Below, piece after piece: positions 27,762-35,517 of a stretch of 64,000 bases of DNA (positions are counted from its first letter, which is position 1; every line of letters starts with the position of its first letter). The position numbers were made by a program, and so were the translations under genes. The stretch spans positions 124,001 to 188,000 of the forward strand of contig NZ_NPMN01000001.1 in NCBI RefSeq assembly GCF_002266425.1, in the 5' to 3' direction. Source of the DNA: Tissierella sp. P1. Lineage in GTDB: Bacteria; Bacillota; Clostridia; Tissierellales; Tissierellaceae. The notes beneath the pieces were generated by a model. It had not been told where the DNA came from and ran no database searches. It saw only the letters and a program-made list of their open reading frames with translations.

Positions 27762-28468
27762 TGAATGCACTAATACTTATGACAAGAATACCAATGGCAG
27801 GACAAACGAAAACAAGATTGATGGATATTATGTCTGGAGATGAATGTGCGGAGCTTCATATGGCTTTTTTGAAGGATTTATTCAATACTTTCAAGAAGCT
27901 GAAAGAAATAGATATATATCTTACCTATACTCCTGAAAATTCATTAGATACTATAGAAAATATAATACCTGAGTTTGTTAAGACTTTACCCCAAATAGGA
28001 GAAGATTTAGGCAATAAAATGTATAATGCAATAAATGATATATTATCTTTAGACTATGAAAAGGTAATATTAATAGGTTCAGATATACCACATATTAAAA
28101 ATGAAGATATACTCCATTCCTTTAAAATATTAGAGGAAAAAGATATAGTACTGGGACCATCCTATGATGGAGGATATTACCTAATAGGGATGAAAAAACC
28201 AAATGAGGGGATATTTCATATATCTAAAAAATGGGGTGGAAAGTCAGTACTGGAATCCACCATAGATATGGCAAATAATCAAAGATTAACGGTAGGTCTT
28301 GCTGCTAAATATATGGATATTGACACTAAGGAAGATTTATTTGCATTTATGGATAAATATGAAGGTCATAGGGACAAGATAGCTTTAAAAACAGTGAAAT
28401 TTATAAAAGAATGGAGGGAGAACACTGGTCAAGGACAAGTTGATAGAACAAATAAAAGGATATATTAA
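27761..28468 (+). CDS. rSAM/selenodomain-associated transferase 1 (TIGR04282, DUF2064)
   Basis: 235 residues. Nucleotidyl/glycosyltransferase-like fold with MTRIPMAGQTKTRL at the start (the K-TRL motif of DUF2064), IGSDIPHI in the middle, and LGPSYDGGYYLIGM. It forms a constant pair with TIGR04283, starting on the last base of that gene. A role in activating or transferring a sugar is inferred from the fold. Confidence 0.86.
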   Translation: MNALILMTRIPMAGQTKTRLMDIMSGDECAELHMAFLKDLFNTFKKLKEIDIYLTYTPENSLDTIENIIPEFVKTLPQIGEDLGNKMYNAINDILSLDYEKVILIGSDIPHIKNEDILHSFKILEEKDIVLGPSYDGGYYLIGMKKPNEGIFHISKKWGGKSVLESTIDMANNQRLTVGLAAKYMDIDTKEDLFAFMDKYEGHRDKIALKTVKFIKEWRENTGQGQVDRTNKRIY

Positions 28469-29429
28469 TATTAATAGAAAAACTACTTTAAGGGAACTTG
28501 ATTTAAAGGAAGATTTTGAAATTGAATTCTTAGCTCAGGGTGAATATAACATTAACTTTACCTTAAGCTCTTTTCCTAATAAATATGTATTTAGAGTAAA
28601 TACTGGAAGCCAGCTGCAATTAGAAAATCAAATAGGATATGAGTTCAATTCTCTAAAATATTTAGAGAAATCCTCAGTAACTCCTAAGGTATTCTTTGTA
28701 GATGGTTCTTTAATGTATTTTGATTATGGGATACTCATTATGGAATTCTTAGAAGGAGCACCTCTTGATTATGGAAAGGATTTAATGAAGGCAGCAAGGA
28801 TATTTTCGAGAATTCACTCCTTAGAAATAGCTAAGGATAATCATTTTATAACAGAAAAAAATATATTTAGTGCTAGGATAGGTGAAGGGGAAAGACTTCT
28901 TTCTAATATCTGGGACAGTCCTATAGTGGATAAAAGAGTTAAATCCTTTTTTGATAAATTCTTAGATTGGGCAAATGTTAATAAAGACAAAGAGAAATAC
29001 TTTATAGATAATCCTTGGTATGTAATAAATAATACGGAAGTCAACTCTCATAATTTTATCATAGGAGAGAAATCTTATTTGATTGATTGGGAAAAACCAG
29101 TGATTAGTGATCCTGCTCAGGATTTAACTCAATTTCTCGCACCTACTACTACATTGTGGAAGACAAGCTATATATTGAGCTCTGATGAAAAAGAAGAATT
29201 CTTTAAGAACTATATTAATGGATTAAATGGAAGGGATAAAAATATAAGAGATAGAGTTAATCTCTATACTCCCTATTTATATTTAAGAGCTTTAGGTTGG
29301 TGTGCTCATGCCTATGTAGAATACCATGATCCTAAGAAAGAAATAAAGAATATGGATACATTTGAGAAGATAAAGGAGTACTTGGATATAGATTTTATGG
29401 AGGGGTTATTAAGGAAGTTTGGAGTATAG
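28440..29429 (+). CDS. Aminoglycoside phosphotransferase-like kinase with altered catalytic loop
   Basis: About 330 residues, likely TTG start overlapping the previous gene by 29 bp; a start a few codons upstream (after GGAGGG) is possible. N-terminal lobe with FLAQGEYNINFTL, and C-lobe with SYLIDWEKPVISDPAQDL in place of the DFG-like metal site. The Brenner motif HxDxxxxN reads NTEVNSHN, so the catalytic Asp is a Glu and the His an Asn. It could be a diverged kinase or a non-catalytic binder. Placement right after two transferases suggests it phosphorylates a sugar or a conjugate. Confidence 0.75.
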   Translation: MIEQIKGYININRKTTLRELDLKEDFEIEFLAQGEYNINFTLSSFPNKYVFRVNTGSQLQLENQIGYEFNSLKYLEKSSVTPKVFFVDGSLMYFDYGILIMEFLEGAPLDYGKDLMKAARIFSRIHSLEIAKDNHFITEKNIFSARIGEGERLLSNIWDSPIVDKRVKSFFDKFLDWANVNKDKEKYFIDNPWYVINNTEVNSHNFIIGEKSYLIDWEKPVISDPAQDLTQFLAPTTTLWKTSYILSSDEKEEFFKNYINGLNGRDKNIRDRVNLYTPYLYLRALGWCAHAYVEYHDPKKEIKNMDTFEKIKEYLDIDFMEGLLRKFGV

Positions 29430-29549
29430 ATTTTACTCTTAAAAATATGATAAAAGCAACCTTAAGTAATTGATATATTATAACGATAAATATGAGATTA
29501 TTAAATAAATCTATGCAATTATTTAATGAATAGATATTTGCTATATAAA

Positions 29550-29578
29550 TTGAAAATAAAAATTCATAATGTTATAAT
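29550..29578 (+). promoter_or_regulatory. Promoter of the second rhodanese lipoprotein
   Basis: TTGAAA (29550-29555), a 17-bp spacer and TATAAT (29573-29578), 54 bp before the start. This would allow expression independent of the upstream operon. Confidence 0.7.
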
Positions 29579-29631
29579 CAACGAGGAAAATCAATGTATA
29601 TATAAAATGTATATATAATAAGGAGGAAGAA

Positions 29632-30369
29632 ATGAATAATAGAAGATTTAAATTTATTACTTTATTAATGGTAATGATGTTAACGCTGACATTAACAGTT
29701 GCATGTACAAAAAATGAAGGAAAACAAGCAGATGGTAATTCAGATGTAGCTACAATAAAAACAATGACAGGTGAGAAACTTGTAAAACAAAATTCAGGAA
29801 AAGAAAAAGATAAAGTTTTAATTATTGATGTACGTTCTCCAGAAGAGTACAAAGAAGGTCATATTCCACATGCTATTAATATCAATGTGGAAGGTTTTGA
29901 AGATAGAATTAGTGAGCTTGAAGATTTAAAGGAATTCCCAATTATTACTTACTGTAATTCAGGAAAGAAAAGTGGACAAGTTGCAGAGATTTTAGTTAAT
30001 AATGGATTTAAAGATGTAACTAATGCCGCAGGAGTTAAAGAATTTGAATATGATTTAGTTCACTACGAAGACATAAGAGGAGCTGCTTTCCAAAAACTTA
30101 TTGATGAAAATAAAGATATTGTATTAGTAGATGTTAGAGAAGAGAAACAAGTTGCAGAAGAAGGAATGATTGCAGGAGCTATCAATGTCCCATTTAATGC
30201 TATAGAGACAAATCTTGATAAATTACCAAAAGACAAGACTATTGCTTTATATTGCAATACTGGTACTAAGAGTGCTGAAGTAGCAAAGCAATTAGAAGAT
30301 CTTGGCTATGAAAACGTAGTAAATTCTATTGAAGGTGTAAAAGAATATTCATTTGAATTAGTAAAATAA
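29632..30369 (+). CDS. Lipoprotein with two active-site rhodanese domains
   Basis: 245 residues, AAGGAGGAAG upstream. The signal peptide ends in the lipobox TVAC (Cys about 25). Both rhodanese domains keep the catalytic cysteine: YCNSGKKSGQ in the first and YCNTGTKSAE in the second. It differs from the first rhodanese lipoprotein (19550), whose first domain lacks Cys. Likely role: sulfane-sulfur transfer at the outer face of the membrane, in the same pathway as the preceding operon. A terminator follows. Confidence 0.88.
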   Translation: MNNRRFKFITLLMVMMLTLTLTVACTKNEGKQADGNSDVATIKTMTGEKLVKQNSGKEKDKVLIIDVRSPEEYKEGHIPHAININVEGFEDRISELEDLKEFPIITYCNSGKKSGQVAEILVNNGFKDVTNAAGVKEFEYDLVHYEDIRGAAFQKLIDENKDIVLVDVREEKQVAEEGMIAGAINVPFNAIETNLDKLPKDKTIALYCNTGTKSAEVAKQLEDLGYENVVNSIEGVKEYSFELVK

Positions 30370-30380
30370 ATATATTAGAA

Positions 30381-30410
30381 AAACTCCCAGATAAGCTTAT
30401 TTGGGAGTTT
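30381..30410. terminator. Bidirectional terminator between rhodanese and nucleoside hydrolase genes
   Basis: Stem AAACTCCCA-g-ATAAG / CTTAT-t-TGGGAGTTT, followed by GAATTTTT, 12 bp after the rhodanese stop. Confidence 0.8.
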
Positions 30411-30456
30411 GAATTTTTATCGGCACCAGTTGTGTGGCACTTAATAGTTCATTACA

Positions 30457-31341
30457 TCAATTATTTTCTACAGCTACATTACTCCAAGCTTCAAAAACCA
30501 ATTCATTAAACAACTTCACATTCTTTATCATAGTAGGGATATTTATTTTACTTCCTTTTTCATTACTTTCATCTATTCTTAAAAATCCAGTTTTTAAGTC
30601 TTCTACATCTGAAACTATAGATTCAAAATTATCATCAAATAGTTCAGGATTTGTTATATATATAGCAGAAACTATATCCCAATTAAAGAAGCCTTCAGTA
30701 TTAAATAATTCTCTAAAATACTCAAACCAAGCGTAGGAGTTTTCCTTGATATATACATAAGAAGGTATATCTTTATTATCCATCAATCTTTCATACTCTT
30801 CTTTTTTAAATTCTGCTTGAAGACAGATATGACCCGTCATCGTAGTGACTTTTGCACCAGAGTGCAGAACATTGTGACTTGCTTCATTATCAACAGAGAA
30901 ATTTAACTCATTTAAGTTTTTACCATTGATTATCAAGGGTTTAGTTAGTCCTCCCATAAGTACAATTTCCTTAATTTTTTTATAGAAATCATTGTCAAGA
31001 AGATAGGCACCATATAGATTAGATAGAGAACCTGTTGCTAATATAGTAACTTCATTAGGATATTTATTTACTATATCTACAAGAAATTTAGCCGCTTCAC
31101 TCCTTCTATCCGAAGCTTTTGCTGACCCCTTCTTTAAAGGGATATTTGTAATATTTAAATCCTTAAACAATTTAGCAGTAGCTGCAAATACATCTTCTAT
31201 ATTACTATTTCCGAAAGTAGTGGTAACTCCAAGCAAATCTATAGCCTTATTACCTATTAAGTACATTAAGGTTAAACCATCATCTACATCCTTGTTTGGC
31301 AATCCCATAGTATTATCACAGTCAAAAATTACTTTAATCAA
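30457..31341 (-). CDS. Inosine-uridine-preferring nucleoside hydrolase family protein
   Basis: 294 residues, TTG start with GGGAGGT 8 bp upstream. The Ca-binding N-terminus of the family is present but stretched: DCDNTMGLPNKDVDDGL instead of the compact DxDPGxDDA. ATGSLSNLY and IVLMGG match the family core, and the active-site region NWDIVSAIYIT carries the Asp where the usual motif has HDP. It hydrolyses nucleosides to base and ribose. The altered metal loop may change specificity. A collapsed relic of a close copy lies at 52040-52114. Confidence 0.85.
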   Translation of the reverse strand: MIKVIFDCDNTMGLPNKDVDDGLTLMYLIGNKAIDLLGVTTTFGNSNIEDVFAATAKLFKDLNITNIPLKKGSAKASDRRSEAAKFLVDIVNKYPNEVTILATGSLSNLYGAYLLDNDFYKKIKEIVLMGGLTKPLIINGKNLNELNFSVDNEASHNVLHSGAKVTTMTGHICLQAEFKKEEYERLMDNKDIPSYVYIKENSYAWFEYFRELFNTEGFFNWDIVSAIYITNPELFDDNFESIVSDVEDLKTGFLRIDESNEKGSKINIPTMIKNVKLFNELVFEAWSNVAVENN

Positions 31342-31722
31342 AATTAATACCTCCCAACTATACTATTTTAATCTGCTTCAAAGTATATACTAACACAACT
31401 TATTGCTTTATGTTAGAATACAATGTGCGGGAAGGTAAAAATATTGCCAATATAACCATTCATATAGCAATATTTTACAAAAGGGGATATAGTTAAGTGG
31501 TAATATCTTTTGTTGAGGAAGTTCGGAGTATAGATTTTAGCTAAAACAATGTCAAGGTTATTTTAAATTAAATATATTATTAAGAAAAATAATAGTAATT
31601 AAATTACTATTATTTTTTTAATAACACTTCAATATCTTATATTGATAGATTATTATATGTATACAGCGTTATATTGTTGACAATATTCGACAATTTTGGA
31701 CCAATATGAAAGGATGGTGATT
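31342..31722. other. Intergenic region built from repeat and gene fragments
   Basis: Contains copy A (31384-31504) of a leader that recurs at 63327-63447, followed by a GTG (31497) and a fragment resembling the last codons of the phosphotransferase gene (compare 31510-31540 with 29406-29437). The right end holds the dyad near 31673-31694 and the start region of the ABC operon. No intact gene. Confidence 0.6.
31384..31504 (+). repeat. Leader repeat copy A
   Basis: About 120 bp closely similar to 63327-63447 (copy B). Both contain TATATACTAACACAA, an ATGTT(A)-AAT-like -10 region, AAAAAT(A/C)TTGCCAA, a small palindrome ending in GCAATATTTTACAAAAG, and GTTAAGTG. In copy B the final GTG starts a DUF1622 gene; here the coding part is gone. 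Confidence 0.75.
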
Positions 31723-32520
31723 ATGGAGAAGAGAAAAAATAATTTTATAATTATTACAAGAATATTGATTGTTATTCTATTTATATCTTTCTGGGAAATT
31801 ACCGCTAGATTTAAGCTTTATAATGCTTTTTTTACAAGTTATCCAAGTGAGATTGTTTTAGATCTAAAACAATTTTTTTTAAGCGGAGATTTAGTAAAAC
31901 ATACATCTATAACCTTACGTGAGGCACTTGCTGGATTATTTTATGGTACTATTATAGGAATTTCTGTTGGTCTATTATTTGGACAGGTACAATCATTAGG
32001 TAAAATTTTTTTACCGATAATTACAGCTATTCATGGTGTACCTCAACTTACACTAGCACCAGTATATATATTATGGTTTGGACTAGGTTTAACATCAAAG
32101 ATATTTCTTGCAGCATTAATGGTCTTTTTTAATGTTTTTTTCTCTACTTATGCAGGTATTCAAAATGTAGAACCTAAGCTTATTGAATCCGCCAATTTAC
32201 TGGGTGCAGGAACAATACAAACACTATACCATGTTGTGCTGCCATCTAGTATGCCTTGGATAATATCTGGTATTCGTAATGGTGTAGGGGCTTCTTTAAT
32301 TGGCGCAATCATTGGAGAATTCATGGGGGCTTCAGCAGGGTTTGGATGGATGATTGCTTATGCGTCATCATATTTTAAAATTGCTCGTGTTATGTCATGT
32401 ATTTTTATTTTATTAGTAGTAGGTATTATTCTTAATTTTATTCTTGATAAGATTGAGGCATATTTACTGCGTTGGAGAGCAGTTACAAGATTATCTCTAC
32501 ATCATGAAAAAAATACATAG
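31723..32520 (+). CDS. ABC transporter permease (SsuC/TauC/NitT type)
   Basis: 265 residues from the ATG at 31723 (AAAGGATGGTG upstream). Six helices and the EAA loop (IESANLLGAGTIQTLYHVVLP) of the BPD transporter family for nitrate, sulfonate, taurine or aromatic substrates. First gene of an operon with its binding protein, ATPase and a desulfidase-like protein. Confidence 0.9.
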   Translation: MEKRKNNFIIITRILIVILFISFWEITARFKLYNAFFTSYPSEIVLDLKQFFLSGDLVKHTSITLREALAGLFYGTIIGISVGLLFGQVQSLGKIFLPIITAIHGVPQLTLAPVYILWFGLGLTSKIFLAALMVFFNVFFSTYAGIQNVEPKLIESANLLGAGTIQTLYHVVLPSSMPWIISGIRNGVGASLIGAIIGEFMGASAGFGWMIAYASSYFKIARVMSCIFILLVVGIILNFILDKIEAYLLRWRAVTRLSLHHEKNT

Positions 32521-32546
32521 AATCTAATTAAATAAGGAGGCAGAAT

Positions 32547-33548
32547 ATGAAAAAATCAATAATTATCGTACTTATAATTTGTTTAGCAGCCGGAGTATTT
32601 ACCGGATGCACATCAAAAGATGTTTCTAATGATTCTGATCTTACGAAAGTTGTAATATCTGAAATGAGAGGGGAGTCTTGGATTCCTGTATATGCAGCTG
32701 AAATGCTAGGTTATTTTAAGGAAGAGGGTTTAGATACTGAATGGGTTGTTTTTAAAGATGGTCCAATAGCTTTCCAAGGGATGCATGCAGGAGATTCACA
32801 ATTTTGTATGTTATCTACTGAGCCGGTACTTCGTGCTTTTGAAGAGGGGTTAGAGTCTAAGATTGTTATTTCAACAGTAAAGAATAAGCAATATATTTTT
32901 GCTGGAAATTCTGAAATCACAAGCGTTGAACAATTAAAAGGTAAGGCTATTTTTGCTGGTATGCCAGGCTCTGCTCCTTATTCATTTGTTCTTTCTGCTT
33001 TAGAAGAAGCAGGACTTTCTGAGAATGATGTTGAATGGATAAATATGGAGTATGGAGCTGCTTTGGCCGCACTTGAGCAAGGAAATATAGCCGCATCATT
33101 TTTTGATGGAATTCATATTAATGAGATTAAAAATCTAAATGCCAATATTTTAATTAATACCTCAGATCCTATACAGCATGAGGCACTTTATGGTTCTAAG
33201 TATTATGAATCACAAATGGTTACAGTTACTAAGGAGTTCGCAGAAAAAAATCCTGAGACAGTTCAAAAATTTGTAAATGCTGTTATAAAAGCTATGGCTT
33301 GGCAATCAGAGCATACTGATGAAGAACTTGCAAAATTAGTTTCTCCTATGTTTGAAGGTAGAGATTTGGTTGAAATTGTTGGCATATTGAGAGGGTCACT
33401 TTCTAATGATGGTTTCTTTTCCGAGGAAGGCTATAATGCAATCGAAGGTTTTTGCTTAGAACAAGGAATTATTAAAAACCCTATTGGATATGAAAATGTG
33501 ATTGATATGTCTTATGTAAATAATGCAAGAAAATCATTAGAGAAATAG
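32547..33548 (+). CDS. ABC transporter substrate-binding lipoprotein (NMT1/SsuA type)
   Basis: 333 residues, AAGGAGG upstream. The signal peptide ends in FTGC (Cys20). The NMT1/thiamine-pyrimidine-like binding fold is recognisable from WIPVYAAEMLGYFKEEGLD and GKAIFAGMPGSAPY. Family substrates are small heteroaromatic or sulfonated molecules. The desulfidase-like gene three genes on suggests a thio-substituted heterocycle, which is inference. Confidence 0.9.
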   Translation: MKKSIIIVLIICLAAGVFTGCTSKDVSNDSDLTKVVISEMRGESWIPVYAAEMLGYFKEEGLDTEWVVFKDGPIAFQGMHAGDSQFCMLSTEPVLRAFEEGLESKIVISTVKNKQYIFAGNSEITSVEQLKGKAIFAGMPGSAPYSFVLSALEEAGLSENDVEWINMEYGAALAALEQGNIAASFFDGIHINEIKNLNANILINTSDPIQHEALYGSKYYESQMVTVTKEFAEKNPETVQKFVNAVIKAMAWQSEHTDEELAKLVSPMFEGRDLVEIVGILRGSLSNDGFFSEEGYNAIEGFCLEQGIIKNPIGYENVIDMSYVNNARKSLEK

Positions 33549-33572
33549 AATTCTTTGAAAATATATTATAAC

Positions 33573-33618
33573 AGTTAATCTAATTTCTAAGAAAAGCATA
33601 TTAGAAGTTAGATTAACT
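33573..33618 (+). other. Strong hairpin between binding-protein and ATPase genes
   Basis: An 18-bp stem (11 perfect pairs AGTTAATCTAA / TTAGATTAACT, then TTTCTAA/TTAGAAG) with a 10-nt loop, followed by TTTAATTTATT. It probably lowers transcription into the ATPase gene or protects the binding-protein mRNA end. Confidence 0.65.
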
Positions 33619-33664
33619 TTAATTTATTGTTTATAGATGATTTAATTAAATTAAGGAGATAAAC

Positions 33665-34678
33665 ATGACATATATTGTTTTTGAAAATATAGAGAAATAT
33701 TATGGTGAAAATCATGTCCTTAAAAATACCAATCTTTCAATTCATAAGGGAGAATTTGTTACATTACTCGGTTCTTCAGGCTGTGGAAAAAGTACACTTC
33801 TTCGATGTCTTGCAGGATTAGAAGGGGTAACCAGTGGAAAGGTATTTCTAGATGGAGAAGATATTACCTTTCGGAATCCTAAGGATCGAAATATCGGAAT
33901 GATATTTCAACAATATAGCCTTTTCCCTAATATGAATGTATATAATAATATTTCATTTGGTCTTAGGATGAAGAAGGTTAAAAAAGACACTATTGATGAT
34001 CTTGTGAAAGATACCTTAAAAATAGTTGATCTTCAAGGTTATGAAAATCGATATCCCTACCAGCTTTCAGGTGGTGAACAGCAGAGAGTAGCATTAGCAA
34101 GATGTATTGTCACTAAGCCTAAGGTATTACTACTAGATGAGCCATTAAGTGCAGTAGATGCGAAGCTTCGTAAATCTTTACAAGCTAGAATAAAAGAAAT
34201 ACACAGGGAACTTAATATGACTTCTATATTTGTCACCCACGATCAAGATGAAGCAATGACTATGTCAGATACAATTCATATAATGAGAGATGGTATTATA
34301 GAACAATCAGGAACCCCTTTTGAAATCTATAGTAATCCAAAAAGTATTTTTGCGGCAAGTTTTGTTGGAAATTACAATATATTGGAAAAGGGCCAATTCT
34401 CAAAATTAATAAATCAAGAGTACTCAACTTATTCAAAAATTGTAATTAGACCAGAGACTATTGAAATATCTCATGTTGAGTTGGAATCTTGCAAAGATTC
34501 ATATTCTATTTCGGGTAAAATTATCGATATACTCCCTCAAGGTAATATTATAAGATATACAGTTGATATCAATTCTGTTTCTTTAAAAGTGGATGTACTC
34601 TTTAATGATTTAGAACTTTATGCTTTGGGACAAGAAGTATATTTAAAATTAAAGAAAAATCATTGTATTGGTCTATAA
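33665..34678 (+). CDS. ABC transporter ATP-binding protein with C-terminal regulatory domain
   Basis: 337 residues. Walker A is GSSGCGKST, the signature is LSGGEQQRVALARCI, Walker B is VLLLDEPLSAVD, and the H-loop is FVTHDQDEA. After about 240 residues a TOBE-like domain follows, unusual for classic SsuB/TauB proteins, which are about 250 residues long. It energises the permease at 31723. Confidence 0.92.
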   Translation: MTYIVFENIEKYYGENHVLKNTNLSIHKGEFVTLLGSSGCGKSTLLRCLAGLEGVTSGKVFLDGEDITFRNPKDRNIGMIFQQYSLFPNMNVYNNISFGLRMKKVKKDTIDDLVKDTLKIVDLQGYENRYPYQLSGGEQQRVALARCIVTKPKVLLLDEPLSAVDAKLRKSLQARIKEIHRELNMTSIFVTHDQDEAMTMSDTIHIMRDGIIEQSGTPFEIYSNPKSIFAASFVGNYNILEKGQFSKLINQEYSTYSKIVIRPETIEISHVELESCKDSYSISGKIIDILPQGNIIRYTVDINSVSLKVDVLFNDLELYALGQEVYLKLKKNHCIGL

Positions 34679-34705
34679 TTATCTAATAGTTAAGGAGGAT
34701 GGCAA

Positions 34706-35254
34706 TTGAAAAGGAATAAAAAGATAATATTAATCTGTCATTGTATCATTAATTCCAATTCCAAGGTTGAAGGTCTTAGTCAGTATGGGGGAATTTTTAA
34801 GGAATTTGTAAATCTTATTGCAGAGAAAGATATTGGTATTATTCAACTTCCATGTCCAGAAATGATTGTATATGGAATAAAAAGATGGGGGCATGTAAAG
34901 GAGCAATTTGATACTTTATTTTATAGAGAACAATGTAGAGAAATGCTTAGACCAATAGTTCAACAGACTAAAAGTTATATTGATGCGGGATATGAAATTT
35001 TAGGAGTTGTAGGTATAGATGGAAGTCCAAGTTGTGGAGTTAATCATACTTGTTCTGGAGAATTCAGAGGAGAAATTTCAAATAATGATGAATTAGAAAG
35101 CATCCTTGAAACTTTAAAGGAAGTCAAAGGTTCCGGCGTATTTATGGAAGAATTAAAAAATTATCTAGAAGAAGTTGGAATAAAAATACCTTTTACAGCA
35201 ATTAATGAAAATGATGTATATAGTTCTTTGGATAAAATAGTAGAATTTATATAA
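34706..35254 (+). CDS. CD3072-family TudS-related putative desulfidase
   Basis: 182 residues, TTG start with AAGGAGG. Three conserved cysteines in ILICHCIIN, QLPCPEM and DGSPSCGV match the [4Fe-4S]-binding pattern of the TudS/DUF523-like enzymes. TudS removes sulfur from thiouracil; members of the CD3072 group are named by similarity and their substrate is unknown. It is the last gene of a small-molecule importer operon, so it may strip sulfur from the imported compound. Confidence 0.8.
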   Translation: MKRNKKIILICHCIINSNSKVEGLSQYGGIFKEFVNLIAEKDIGIIQLPCPEMIVYGIKRWGHVKEQFDTLFYREQCREMLRPIVQQTKSYIDAGYEILGVVGIDGSPSCGVNHTCSGEFRGEISNNDELESILETLKEVKGSGVFMEELKNYLEEVGIKIPFTAINENDVYSSLDKIVEFI

Positions 35255-35317
35255 AAGAGGATGATTTTCTCATACAATTAAATTTTTGATAGTGTTTTCG
35301 CTTATGCTGAAATAAGA

Positions 35318-35366
35318 TTGGGGCAAGGCTTTTAGATTAGTAGTTGGCTAAAAGCTTTGTCCCCAA
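35318..35366 (+). terminator. Terminator of the ABC-desulfidase operon
   Basis: Stem TTGGGGCAAGGCTTTTAG / CTAAAAGCTTTGTCCCCAA (one bulge), 12-nt loop, followed by AATTTTAT. Confidence 0.82.
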
Positions 35367-35517
35367 AATTTTATCTCAATTACCTTTATATTTTCTTTAA
35401 TCTAATTTTACTATCTGGAGTAATCTTTATTATAACGAATAGGAAAGTTCGTCTTTAATATTTTAGCATTGAGAACTTTCAGTAAATGAGTTTCAAAAGA
35501 AGCCTTTTTATAATTAG

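Noticed and set aside
29593-29620. Tandem ATGTATATATAA repeats before the second rhodanese gene as an operator
   Set aside because: Simple AT-rich sequence between promoter and RBS; not distinctive enough.
30421-30440. GGCAC...GTGGCAC near the end of the nucleoside hydrolase gene as a further REP-like palindrome
   Set aside because: The arms are mostly direct, not inverted, repeats and the ACGGTTCT core is missing.
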